The notes under the pieces: generated by a model
What the model was told of the DNA's origin: nothing
The model's input: only the letters and a program-made list of their open reading frames with translations
Database searches by the model: none
Assembly (NCBI RefSeq): GCF_900156045.1
Contig: NZ_FTMX01000002.1
Span: 682,001-746,000 of the forward strand
Direction of reading: 5' to 3'
Length of the DNA: 64,000 nucleotides
Source of the DNA: Peribacillus simplex
Lineage (GTDB): Bacteria > Bacillota > Bacilli > Bacillales > DSM-1321
In this document: in pieces, positions 54,597-63,282 of the stretch
Position numbering within the stretch: position 1 is the first letter of the stretch
Layout: each line of letters opens with the position of its first letter
Program-made: the position numbers and the translations under genes

Positions 54597-54962
54597 TTTA
54601 ACACACCTCCGAATTAGTTACATATCTGGATGCGGTTTCTTAGATGTTGGAGAATTATCAAGATGGCCTGCTGATAATTCCTCCCATTTTCCTTAATAGA
54701 CGGTAAAAGGTGCAACATCATTAAAAACGAACTGGCTTACTCCCCCGATAAAGAGCGTCTGATCCTTACCTCTAGTATTGCTTCTCATCCGTAATCATCT
54801 TGAACATGCAGTTAATGAGCTTTTAATTCCATAGGTATTATGTATAATGTATTGTGTATACACAATACATTATAGAAATACCTTCAAAAAGACAAAAATC
54901 GTTCTGGTGAAAAAGCTTAAAGACAATCGCAATTTGTTCCCAACCGTGGACATATTAATATA
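54597..54962. promoter_or_regulatory. MHS transporter control region with long palindrome
   Basis: A perfect 32-bp palindrome spans 54843-54874 with the centre GTGTATACAC, flanked by ATGTATT on the left and AATACAT on the right. No protein gene is supported in the gap. Confidence 0.7.
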
Positions 54963-55730
54963 TCAGCCTAAGCAAAGATGTTTATCGGTATAACCAACAT
55001 TCCTTGAAATCTCGAGTGCTGCACTCTTAACCTTTTCAACCAATGGAGGCAACAACTCCTTTTGGTAATTCACCTCAAGACCTGCAACACTAATGCCCGC
55101 TATGATATAACCTTTGTAATCAATAATAGGCGCCGCTACCGCAGATATATAATTTTCAAGTTCCGAGTGACTGACCGTAAATCCCGTTTTTTGAGACTCT
55201 TCTAAAAGAATACGAAGTCTCTCTTTATCTGTAATCGTTCCAGATGCGACTGACTTCAGTTCGGTTTGCTCTAAATATTGTTCCTGCTCATACTGTGGCT
55301 GAAAAGCGAGAATGACACGTGAACACGCTCCGGCATAAAGCGGCATTCTCCGGCCGATTGCCGTATAATGCCTTACATGCTGTTTTTTATCCAGCTTTTC
55401 GATGCAGATTGCCTCTTTGCCGTCTTGAACGATGAGATTAACAGCTTCCCCTACCTTATCATGAAGTTTTTGCATAGTCGGCAAAGCTACTTTTCGAATA
55501 TCGAACCGTTCAGCTACTAAATTGCCAAACTGAAGAAATAAAAGGCCAAGTGAATACTTTCCATCTCTATCTTTATCGAGAAGACCCATCTCTTCAAGTG
55601 ACATTACCATTCGAAAAACAGATGTTTTCGGTATCCCTGAAAAATGTACGATTTCATTCAGACTTAGCTTTGAATGAGTCAAGAAAAGAGTAAGGATATC
55701 CATTGATCTGACGACTGTCTTATTTTGCAT
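54963..55730 (-). CDS. IclR-family transcriptional regulator (second)
   Basis: The 255-residue regulator starts at the ATG at 55728-55730 behind GGAGGGG. The winged helix is VVRSMDILTLFLTHSKLSLN with GIPKTSVFRMVMSLEEMGLL; the effector domain has GRRMPLYAGACSRVILAF and YISAVAAPIIDYKGYIIAGISVAG. It follows the flavin reductase gene and may respond to the substrate of the oxygenase cluster. Confidence 0.88.
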   Translation of the reverse strand: MQNKTVVRSMDILTLFLTHSKLSLNEIVHFSGIPKTSVFRMVMSLEEMGLLDKDRDGKYSLGLLFLQFGNLVAERFDIRKVALPTMQKLHDKVGEAVNLIVQDGKEAICIEKLDKKQHVRHYTAIGRRMPLYAGACSRVILAFQPQYEQEQYLEQTELKSVASGTITDKERLRILLEESQKTGFTVSHSELENYISAVAAPIIDYKGYIIAGISVAGLEVNYQKELLPPLVEKVKSAALEISRNVGYTDKHLCLG

Positions 55731-55821
55731 GAGTTTCCCCTCCTTAACCACAACAAAAGCGCTTTTTAGAAAGCTCATACAACTTTAACCATCAAACTTA
55801 AATAATCATCCTGCCATAAGT

Positions 55822-56286
55822 TTAGCTGAGTATTTTGCCGTATTTCCCTTCATAGAAGGCTAGTGGTGCCCCTTCGTTAATGACGAGTTCAGTTACTTCT
55901 CCAATAAAGAGTATATGGTCCCCAGCTATTTGTTTACTATGGACCTTACATACGATGTTTGCTAAAGCATTTTTTATTACTGGCAGTTCATTTATCCAGC
56001 CAAATTCAATCTGACGGTCTTCTTTAATCTGTCCCGCAAAATGCATGGATAACTCTTTTTGATCATCAGACAATATATTTACAGCAAATTTTCCAGACTC
56101 ATTAATTTTATCCAGCATTTTAGCTTTTTCGCCTATGGATATTAAGACCAATCTTGGATTAAGGGAAACTGACATAAATGCATTCGCCGTCATACCATGT
56201 GCTTCATCTTCTAAAAGTGTTGTGATCACTGTTACTCCTGTAGCAAATTTCCCCATTGCATTTCTAAAATTTCTATCATCCATCAT
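55822..56286 (-). CDS. Flavin reductase (HpaC/DIM6 family)
   Basis: The 154-residue flavin reductase-like protein begins FRNAMGKFATGVTVITT and has GMTANAFMSVSLNPRLVLISI and FAVNILSDDQKELSMHFAG, the family core. It should supply FADH2 or FMNH2 to a monooxygenase, here most likely the HpaB-type enzyme at 59.8-61.3 kb. Its ATG overlaps the stop of the RibF-like gene (ATGA), linking it to FAD formation. Confidence 0.9.
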   Translation of the reverse strand: MMDDRNFRNAMGKFATGVTVITTLLEDEAHGMTANAFMSVSLNPRLVLISIGEKAKMLDKINESGKFAVNILSDDQKELSMHFAGQIKEDRQIEFGWINELPVIKNALANIVCKVHSKQIAGDHILFIGEVTELVINEGAPLAFYEGKYGKILS

Positions 56287-57167
56287 TTTATAACCTCCTC
56301 AAAATTTGAACTCCACTGAGACTTTGACTCAAAAGGCATCTGTTTTAAAAATTTAACTGTCACTTCTTCCACTACACCTCCCTTCAGCATTTCTATAATT
56401 TGACCGCTTATTTCATCATTTTTCCTGCTGGACCCATATCTTTTAAATAACCCATGACAGGTTCTGTTCCAGGTTTTGATTTCTACACTATATACACCTG
56501 GTGCTGGCAGGATATACTTATTTTCGGTATGGAACTCCATATTTTTCTTTTTCTCGTGTTTATGTCTATTTGAACTATAAACGACCCCTTTAATTTCAAA
56601 ATGATGTCCCATATAGTAAGGAACAAGGTGGACATCCCCATCCCTTACTATTTTTCTAATTAAAGTTGAACTTATTTTTTCGTCATTATGTACCTGTTTT
56701 GAAATGACGGTTACATCAAAGGGGTTATTTTTGCTCACTTTTTGCAAATAATCAGCAGTCCCCTGGGCTTTATTACCAAAGGTAAAATCAAATCCTACCA
56801 CTAAGTGTTTAACTTGAAGACCTAAAACATATTGATCAATAAAATCAGATGGCAAAAGGGAAGCAAATGATAAATTAAACTTTATGACAAAGAGTTTATC
56901 CACTCCAATAGCAGCCATTCTTTCAATCTTTAAAGCTAGAGGAGTTAAATATCTCAAATCTTTCTCCAATTTGATTACTTCATTTGGATGTGGATCGAAG
57001 GTCATCGCCGTGAATTTAAGATTGTTCTTTTCGGCTATTTTCTTGGTTTGCATTAACAGTGATTGATGACCTAAATGAACACCGTCAAAAAAACCTAATG
57101 CCATTACATGAGGCTCCATTGGAAATATGGACCCCTTTAGTGGATGTGTTAAATGGAAAACTTCCAA
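56283..57167 (-). CDS. RibF paralogue: FAD synthetase with degenerate flavokinase half
   Basis: The 294-residue protein has a complete N-terminal FMN adenylyltransferase domain: ALGFFDGVHLGHQ (about residues 23-35), TFDPHPNEVI and ISSTLIRKIVRDGD. The C-terminal region, which should carry the riboflavin-kinase GFPTAN motif, instead reads SSNRHKHEKKKNMEFHT, so kinase activity is doubtful. It starts at a TTG at 57165-57167. Together with the coupled flavin reductase it probably raises FAD supply for the cluster's monooxygenase. Confidence 0.82.
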   Translation of the reverse strand: MEVFHLTHPLKGSIFPMEPHVMALGFFDGVHLGHQSLLMQTKKIAEKNNLKFTAMTFDPHPNEVIKLEKDLRYLTPLALKIERMAAIGVDKLFVIKFNLSFASLLPSDFIDQYVLGLQVKHLVVGFDFTFGNKAQGTADYLQKVSKNNPFDVTVISKQVHNDEKISSTLIRKIVRDGDVHLVPYYMGHHFEIKGVVYSSNRHKHEKKKNMEFHTENKYILPAPGVYSVEIKTWNRTCHGLFKRYGSSRKNDEISGQIIEMLKGGVVEEVTVKFLKQMPFESKSQWSSNFEEVIK

Positions 57168-57630
57168 CTTGCTTCACCTTCTTCGTCATCAAGATAATAA
57201 TTTTTGTCAAAGGGGGAAAAATTGTGTTGTCGATTTTATTTAATATAATAACGGAACTCAAAAGCCTTGCATCCGTTTGGTAACCAAGGACCAAGTTTCG
57301 TTTCTGGTGGACGGGTATCACCCATTCATGTGATTAATTTACCAAGTCAATAATTTAACTTTCCAATAATCCCGAATGTGCACTCATTGTTTAACGATTA
57401 AAGGTTTCTGTGTAATGAATGGTGTATACATAATTTGATACACAGAAAATTCAGACACTTACTCCCCGAGCTAATCCAATTATCAATTTGAGCAATCAGC
57501 ACTTGGTTCCTAAGTAAGGATGTATCGGAGATAAAAGGCTCCTCGTTGTTTGATGTCACGAGAAGCCATTTGATAGATTACCATATTCGTATAGGAATGC
57601 AGGAGCTAATTCGTTTCAAAACATACCTGT
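57168..57630. other. Gap with a GntR-type half palindrome and a cupin remnant
   Basis: GTGTATACAT at 57422-57431 matches the centre of the GntR-type sites. The C-terminal tail of a third cupin copy lies at 57236-57325. Nothing else is supported. Confidence 0.5.
57236..57325 (-). pseudogene. C-terminal remnant of another cupin copy
   Basis: The minus-strand frame reads GDTRPPETKLGPWLPNGCKAFEFRYYIK and stops. It aligns with the tail of the intact bicupin downstream of ACRPPGMEHGPWKSP (GCKIFEVRYY), sharing the RPP, GPW, NGCK and FRYY residues. The rest of the gene is missing. Confidence 0.7.
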
Positions 57631-58347
57631 TTATTGTTCCTTGGAGTAGTAACGGACCTCGAAAATCTTACAGCCATCTGGTGATTTCCATGGTCCATGC
57701 TCCATCCCAGGAGGTCGACAAGCAACCATTCCTGCCGTAAATTCCTCATTTAGACGTAAATCGATTAAAGATCCTTCAATAATATATAATTCTTCCCAAA
57801 AATCATGGACTTGCACTCCATTAGGAGAAGTATCTGTCCCTGGACCGTTCTGAAGAATTCTTGTAGCGACTCCTGTAGTAGGGTCAGAAGCAATGATTCT
57901 TTCAGAAAGGCTCTTAACCTTACTAAAAGGCTGCGCTTCAAAAGTGTTATGATCGACAAATTCATGTTCTTCTTTTTTCTGATCTGCATAATAGCGAACT
58001 TCGAAAATCCTGCAACCATTAGGTGATTTCCATGGTCCATGTTCCATCCCGGGAGGACGGCAAGCAACCATTCCTGCCGTAAATTCCTCATTTAGACGTA
58101 AATCAATTAAGGATCCTTCAATAATATATAATTCTTCCCAAAAATCATGAACTTGCACTCCATCTGGGGATGTATCAGTACCTGCCTCTAGTTCAAGAAT
58201 GCGAGTTGCTACATTAGTATCTGGAATCTGCGCAATAATTCGTTGGGATGCACCTTCTACAGTTTTTGAAGGAACAGCCTCATAGGTTTTATACTCAACA
58301 AATTCAATTTCTGGTTTTCTATCAATCTCTATTTTTGATTTTTCCAT
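57631..58347 (-). CDS. Bicupin protein made of two near-identical halves
   Basis: The 238-residue protein holds two cupin domains. Residues 56-120 and 170-234 differ at only three of 65 positions; both contain VQVHDFWEELYIIEGSLIDL and ACRPPGMEHGPWKSP. The DNA is also nearly identical (57646-57840 versus 57988-58182). Metal ligands are probably the His and Glu residues of HDFWEE and the later His of MEHGPW. A ring-cleaving, isomerising or sensory role is possible; I cannot assign one. It lies between the DUF2848 gene and the flavin genes. GGAGG precedes the ATG. Confidence 0.8.
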   Translation of the reverse strand: MEKSKIEIDRKPEIEFVEYKTYEAVPSKTVEGASQRIIAQIPDTNVATRILELEAGTDTSPDGVQVHDFWEELYIIEGSLIDLRLNEEFTAGMVACRPPGMEHGPWKSPNGCRIFEVRYYADQKKEEHEFVDHNTFEAQPFSKVKSLSERIIASDPTTGVATRILQNGPGTDTSPNGVQVHDFWEELYIIEGSLIDLRLNEEFTAGMVACRPPGMEHGPWKSPDGCKIFEVRYYSKEQ

Positions 58348-58348
58348 G

Positions 58349-59026
58349 TCAAACTACCTCCGCATCCGTTAAAATATGAACCTGATAATTCAATTGAATT
58401 TTGTTACCTGTTAAACGATCATATAATTCTGCCGAAAATGCTTCCCCATAAATAAATTCACCATTTTTAATCGGTAATGTTCCGCAAAACACAATCATAT
58501 CCTCACTATCATATCCACGTTCCTCGATAATTTCGAGCAATTCTTCAGGATGCAGGAATTCTCCTAGCTTGCCTGTCTGGTACTCTTTTTTCACTCCATC
58601 AACAATCATCCAGCTTCTCATTTCAATGTCATCCCATCGATCTTTTACGTCATCCAAGGACCAAAATTGTGTTGAAATGGGCTTGCTGCATACTTGTTTG
58701 GATTTCTGAATAGACACTTTTTCAAGCCCGCGGTCAGTGTGATCACTACCTAGCCCTAAATACCATTTCCCTCCAATTTTCATGATGACCACTTCCGCTT
58801 CTCCGCTGCTGCTTTCTTGAATAACTGAAATTGACTTATTTGTCGTAATAAGATTTGTTGAAAGATCGTAAATCATCGGAACTTGTGGAGGAGCTGGAAC
58901 TCCGATCTCCTTCAATTCATCAATATGTTTTTTTACAGATTCCTGGTCTTTTCCCGTATAGCCGGCAATAAGTAATCGTTTAGGATCTGCGACAATATTT
59001 CTTCCACAAACATTAATATTTATCAA
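58349..59026 (-). CDS. DUF2848 family protein
   Basis: The 225-residue protein matches DUF2848: AGYTGKDQESVKKHIDELKEIGVPAPPQVP, the SGEAEVVIM segment, then LGLGSDHTDRGLEKVSIQ and FCGTLPIKNGEF. The family is related to fumarylacetoacetate hydrolases but has no assigned reaction that I know. It starts at a TTG whose last bases overlap the nitrilase stop (TTGA), with AGGAGG upstream. The context suggests a hydrolase or hydratase acting after ring oxidation. Confidence 0.8.
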   Translation of the reverse strand: MININVCGRNIVADPKRLLIAGYTGKDQESVKKHIDELKEIGVPAPPQVPMIYDLSTNLITTNKSISVIQESSSGEAEVVIMKIGGKWYLGLGSDHTDRGLEKVSIQKSKQVCSKPISTQFWSLDDVKDRWDDIEMRSWMIVDGVKKEYQTGKLGEFLHPEELLEIIEERGYDSEDMIVFCGTLPIKNGEFIYGEAFSAELYDRLTGNKIQLNYQVHILTDAEVV

Positions 59027-59814
59027 CTGAATTCCTCCTGTCCATCTAAAACTCGGTGCTTCAAATTAGGGAATACATCACGAATTTTAGTAACCTGAGA
59101 TGGATCAATCTCTGTTTTTACAATCGTTTCTTCATCTCCTCCAGCAGCCACAACAATCCCCCATGGATCAACCACTTGACTATGACCAGCTAAAAGGACG
59201 TCATTAGTATGACCAACACAATTACTCGAAATCAAGAAACACTGGTTTTCCAATGCTCGGACTGAATTGAATAACTTCCAATGCTCCAGCCTTCTATGTG
59301 GCCAAGCAGATGTAACAAGAAGTAATTCTGCTCCTAAATTCACTTCTGCACGATACAATTCAGGAAATCGCAAATCATAGCAAGTTGATAAGCCTACTTT
59401 CCCGAATTCCGTATCCACTACAGTTGTTTCATTTCCTCTCGTCAATATTTGACCTTCTTTTGAACCATAACGAAATAAATGCATTTTTCGATAGGTTCCT
59501 ATAAGTGTCCCATCAGGAGAAAATAGCACACTAGTGTTGTAGTATTTTCCATTATTTTTTTCTATAAAACTGCCTGCAAATATATATGAATGAACTTCTT
59601 TTGCCTTTGAGGAGAAACGTTGTACAAAATTCCCATTCAATTCTTCCGATTCGTCCATATAACGATCAAAAGAAAAGTACCCCGTTGCCCACGTTTCTGG
59701 TAAAACTATTAAATCTTGTCCTTTTAATCCGTCAATCATGGACTCCACGCGATCTATGCGGGCACTTTTGGATTCACTATCTTTAATCTCCAATTGTATT
59801 GATGCAATTTTCAT
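59023..59814 (-). CDS. Nitrilase-superfamily carbon-nitrogen hydrolase (third)
   Basis: A protein of about 263 residues. I choose the ATG at 59812-59814 (MKIASIQLE), the usual family N-terminus, spaced from AAAGGA; four more residues are possible upstream. The triad is visible in LIVLPETWATGYF, TYRKMHLFRYGS and GLSTCYDLRFPELYRA. It probably hydrolyses an amide made during oxidation of a nitrogen compound. It is coupled to the DUF2848 gene and follows the oxygenase by about 30 bp. Confidence 0.84.
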   Translation of the reverse strand: MKIASIQLEIKDSESKSARIDRVESMIDGLKGQDLIVLPETWATGYFSFDRYMDESEELNGNFVQRFSSKAKEVHSYIFAGSFIEKNNGKYYNTSVLFSPDGTLIGTYRKMHLFRYGSKEGQILTRGNETTVVDTEFGKVGLSTCYDLRFPELYRAEVNLGAELLLVTSAWPHRRLEHWKLFNSVRALENQCFLISSNCVGHTNDVLLAGHSQVVDPWGIVVAAGGDEETIVKTEIDPSQVTKIRDVFPNLKHRVLDGQEEFS

Positions 59815-59843
59815 TTCTTCAACCATCCTTTTATTTATATTTC

Positions 59844-61310
59844 TTATATTAGTTCTTTCACCTGAGTGGGAAGAGAATAGCTTTCTAAAAATTTATCCAC
59901 CATTTGAACCGGCTCATCATAGCCGTAATTCCTAAATGAAAAGCCTTTCGTGACGAAAGGTGCACCATTATAGAACAATTCATACTGTTGATGCCTGCCT
60001 CCGAATTCTGAACCAATAATATCCCACACTAACTTAAATAATTTAACTTTCTCCTCAGCCCCAACTCCCGTAGAACGTATATATTGATACATATCATCTT
60101 TCGTTTCAGGATTGATGAGTTCTTTATATGAAGATGGTAATTGTAAAACACCTCCACCGCATAACTCCCTTAAAATTTTAATGGTGGAAGCATAAATAGT
60201 TTCCTGTTGACCCACTACTCCATAAAGAAAACGTGGATTCGGTCGTGCCACACCATTTTTGTCAATCGTACAATTATATTCAGAAGCTAAAAGATTACCT
60301 TCCACAGAAGCCGCAATAGAAGCAAGTTCCCCTAACTTCTCTTGGACTGAAGGGATTTTATCAATTCCATTCATCGCAGAAACTTTTCGAGCGGCACCAA
60401 TCAAAAATTTCAATTTATTGCTAAATCTTATTTGCGCTTGATTATTGCCTAATATATGAGCTGGTGTTTCATGGAACTGAGCTCTCACGATGTCAATATT
60501 TTTGTAAACAAAAATATCTTTCCAAGGAATAAATACATCGTCAAAAACAACTAATGAATCACTTTCATCAAAACGAGAAGATAATGGGTAATCAAATGTG
60601 CTTGGTGATTTTTCAGCATAACCAGGCCTTGCATAAAATTTTAATCCTTTTGCATGAATCGGCAGTACAAAAGACAGGGCATAATCTTCATCACCAGGTC
60701 TGAGCGGTGTAAGGCAGCTTACAAATAAGTAATCTGATACTGCTGATGCAGTACCGAGCATTTGAGAACCCCGAACAATAATTCCATCCTCTCTTTCTTC
60801 GTACACTCCAACTGGGAGAAATTTATCTTCCTGCTCATGAGCTGCTTTACTTCGATCAATTTGTGGCGGAATAATAACGTATGTTACATATAGATCCCCA
60901 TCTCGAACATGTTTATAGAAATTCAAAACATTATTCCCATAACCTTCTCCACCACGATCAAACACTTCGGGTGAACTGGCAAAGGCAGCCAAAAAGCTGG
61001 CGACATGATCAGGGCTTCTTCCGACAAATCCACAAGTTGCTTCAGACCATTTAGAAATCGCCAATCTTCTCTCTTTAAGTTCTTCCCGACTCCTTGGAAT
61101 CATATAAATTTTATTTGCCAGTGTACCGTCCTCAGTTTTGTATGTCATATTCTGAGATTCATCTGATGCTAAATCGTATAAGCCTGCAATGGTATCTATA
61201 ATTCCTGTAAAAGCTGGATGGGTCGTCACATCCTGTACTCGTTCCCCATTTATGTAGATCGCTCTATCATCTTTCAATGTCTGTAAATATTCTTTACCTG
61301 TTCTAACCAT
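59844..61310 (-). CDS. HpaB-family FADH2-dependent monooxygenase
   Basis: The 488-residue enzyme is of the 4-hydroxyphenylacetate 3-hydroxylase large-subunit family. Typical segments are RSREELKERRLAISKWSEA, DDVFIPWKDIFVYKN, LRELCGGGVLQLPSS and SEFGGRHQQYELFYNGAPF. Such enzymes hydroxylate phenols, chlorophenols or pyrrole-2-carboxylate using reduced FAD from a separate reductase, here probably the HpaC-like protein at 55.8 kb. GGAGG precedes the ATG. It is first of an operon with a nitrilase and DUF2848, so a nitrogen-containing ring is a reasonable substrate guess. Confidence 0.88.
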   Translation of the reverse strand: MVRTGKEYLQTLKDDRAIYINGERVQDVTTHPAFTGIIDTIAGLYDLASDESQNMTYKTEDGTLANKIYMIPRSREELKERRLAISKWSEATCGFVGRSPDHVASFLAAFASSPEVFDRGGEGYGNNVLNFYKHVRDGDLYVTYVIIPPQIDRSKAAHEQEDKFLPVGVYEEREDGIIVRGSQMLGTASAVSDYLFVSCLTPLRPGDEDYALSFVLPIHAKGLKFYARPGYAEKSPSTFDYPLSSRFDESDSLVVFDDVFIPWKDIFVYKNIDIVRAQFHETPAHILGNNQAQIRFSNKLKFLIGAARKVSAMNGIDKIPSVQEKLGELASIAASVEGNLLASEYNCTIDKNGVARPNPRFLYGVVGQQETIYASTIKILRELCGGGVLQLPSSYKELINPETKDDMYQYIRSTGVGAEEKVKLFKLVWDIIGSEFGGRHQQYELFYNGAPFVTKGFSFRNYGYDEPVQMVDKFLESYSLPTQVKELI

Positions 61311-61878
61311 ACCTGATTCCTCCTATATGTTTGAATAAGTACATGTTTTAAAAACAAGAAACAATTTAACAGCGAACCTTAATTGTATTATGTGTTGTGT
61401 ATTATGTATTGTGTATACATTAAAGGTTTGCATTTCCGATCATATAATTAAGGTAAACACATACTATTGAATTTCATGTTCATATCCTTTACTCTTCTAC
61501 CTATGAACATTAACAGCTTGTTCTTTTACTTCTTGATGGGTGCTAACTTAAGCGTTTTAATGAATTGTGATTTGCGCACCATAAAACAAAATGTGACAGG
61601 TAAACGCTTTCAATTCCAATAAACTATAGACTTACCTCTGACTGATCTCTCATTGTTTCAACAATAAGACTATTTATAGCAAAACTCAGGAAAAGGCATT
61701 CGAAAGAATTTTCCCAAGGCTTTTGCTATAAACGTGACAAAAGACTTGGTTTGACCTTGCAGTATATCTTCTATTTCATAGGCTGAAGTTGATTCTAAAC
61801 CCTTATTTTTTGTCCCTAGAGATGTAGTAACCTACCTTTTACCAGGAGCAATCCCCCCTTCAAGCATTTGATGGAAAA
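61311..61878. promoter_or_regulatory. Oxygenase operon control region
   Basis: It contains ATGTATTGTGTATACA at 61404-61419, one full arm of the GntR-type palindrome, embedded in TGTATT-like direct repeats from 61384, and a cre-like box at 61599-61612 (reverse strand TGAAAGCGTTTACC). No gene is supported. Confidence 0.6.
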
Positions 61879-62550
61879 TCAGGAATTATCAACAATAATT
61901 AATGTTTCTTTTGTTTTTTCTAAATGATTTAAAATCGCCTGTGAAGCTAGTTCGGGATTTTTTTCTTCTAAAGCCTGGATAATCTGATTATGTTCCATCA
62001 AAACTTTCTTCATTCTCCCATGTTTACTGACTGCTTTTAAACCCATAAGCTGAGTAAGGTTATGCAGATTGTTCAAGACTTGCTCTATTATGGTGAAATT
62101 TGCTAGTCTTGTCAGCGAGAGATGAAACTCATGGTCTAGCCTTATGAAACTAATGGCATCATCATTTTGCAATGCCTCTTCTTGTTGCTTCAGAATTAAT
62201 TTAAGTAACCTCAGTTGTTCAGGTGATGTAATTTCTTTTGTTAGTTTTTTCACCGATTCAACTTCAATAGCACTTCTTAGTAAAAAGATTTCATCCTGTT
62301 CCTCTGGTGTAATCTTTCTTACCGTTAATCCCTTCCTCGGAATAGAGACTAGTAATCCTTCCTTCACCAAATCTTGAATAGCTGCCCTTACCGGCGTTCT
62401 TGAAGTATTTAACCTTTCCGCTAATTGAACTTCTGTAAATATTTCATCACCGGTAATACCACCAAATAAAATCGCTTGTTTAATTTGCTTATATACTTTA
62501 TCTTGCGTTGTTTTTTCCTTTTCGATTGGTTTTAAATGGATTCCTGCCAT
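61879..62550 (-). CDS. GntR-family (FCD) transcriptional regulator (second)
   Basis: The 223-residue regulator has a GntR winged helix (IFTEVQLAERLNTSRTPVRAAIQDLVKEGLL, about residues 38-68) and an FCD domain with FIRLDHEFHLSLTRLAN. A near-perfect palindrome lies about 70 bp upstream. It is the natural candidate regulator of the oxygenase, flavin and MHS transporter units. Confidence 0.9.
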   Translation of the reverse strand: MAGIHLKPIEKEKTTQDKVYKQIKQAILFGGITGDEIFTEVQLAERLNTSRTPVRAAIQDLVKEGLLVSIPRKGLTVRKITPEEQDEIFLLRSAIEVESVKKLTKEITSPEQLRLLKLILKQQEEALQNDDAISFIRLDHEFHLSLTRLANFTIIEQVLNNLHNLTQLMGLKAVSKHGRMKKVLMEHNQIIQALEEKNPELASQAILNHLEKTKETLIIVDNS

Positions 62551-63282
62551 GTTAATCCGTCCTTTTTGATGAGTCTTTTCAATATGAATAATGGGAATCT
62601 ATATGATTGGTAAAACTTAATATGTGTTATGTATACATAATACATAAAACTCAAAACATAAGTCAATCATATTTTTTATATTTTTCTGAATTTTTAAATC
62701 CAACCTATATCAAGAATCATACTTTAAAAAGCCGCCAATTGACGGCCATCAATGGCACTAACTCACGGTTCTAAAGTTTGATTAATTAATACAAATAACC
62801 TTGATAAATAAATAGAAAGAGCATGCTTTGAAAAAGATTGATCAAAACATGCTCTTAACATATTCAATTGAATGATACTTTTATATAAAAGAAGTTTGAT
62901 CATTTTCCATACTTCTTATAAACTTACGCATCCGTTACTTTAATTAGAAATTTAATTAGCTTTTCTTGGTCTCCTTAAAAAATAAAAAACCTACAACACC
63001 TAAAATACATCTATACCTCCGGAAACAAAACTGATATTTCTATCCCCTAACATGACCTGTATCCCCTATTCAAAAATACATTTCCCTATCTATATACAAG
63101 ATAAAGGTCTCAACCGATAGTTTGATTCTAAAAGTCTTAATGAACTACTCTGCCCCGATAGTACAATAAGAAAAGAGCTGCCAATTTCAATAATATGAGA
63201 TTTATTAGGAAAACTTGGAATTTAAGTTGTTGTATATTAAGATAGTATATGATGAATATTTTCCATATATAGGAGGAGACTT
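62551..63282. promoter_or_regulatory. Gap between gntR and the subtilase, with GntR-type palindrome
   Basis: A 26-bp palindrome with one mismatch spans 62621-62646, centred on GTATAC. A perfect-looking hairpin at 62817-62856 (AAGAGCATG with CATGCTCTT) and a near-palindrome at 62731-62746 may be terminators. An AGGAGGAG ribosome site lies before the subtilase start. No other gene is seen. Confidence 0.55.

Noticed and set aside
54843-54874. Insertion-sequence end or phage attachment site
   Set aside because: The perfect palindrome shares its core with sites at other promoters near GntR genes, which fits an operator; no transposase or integrase is nearby.
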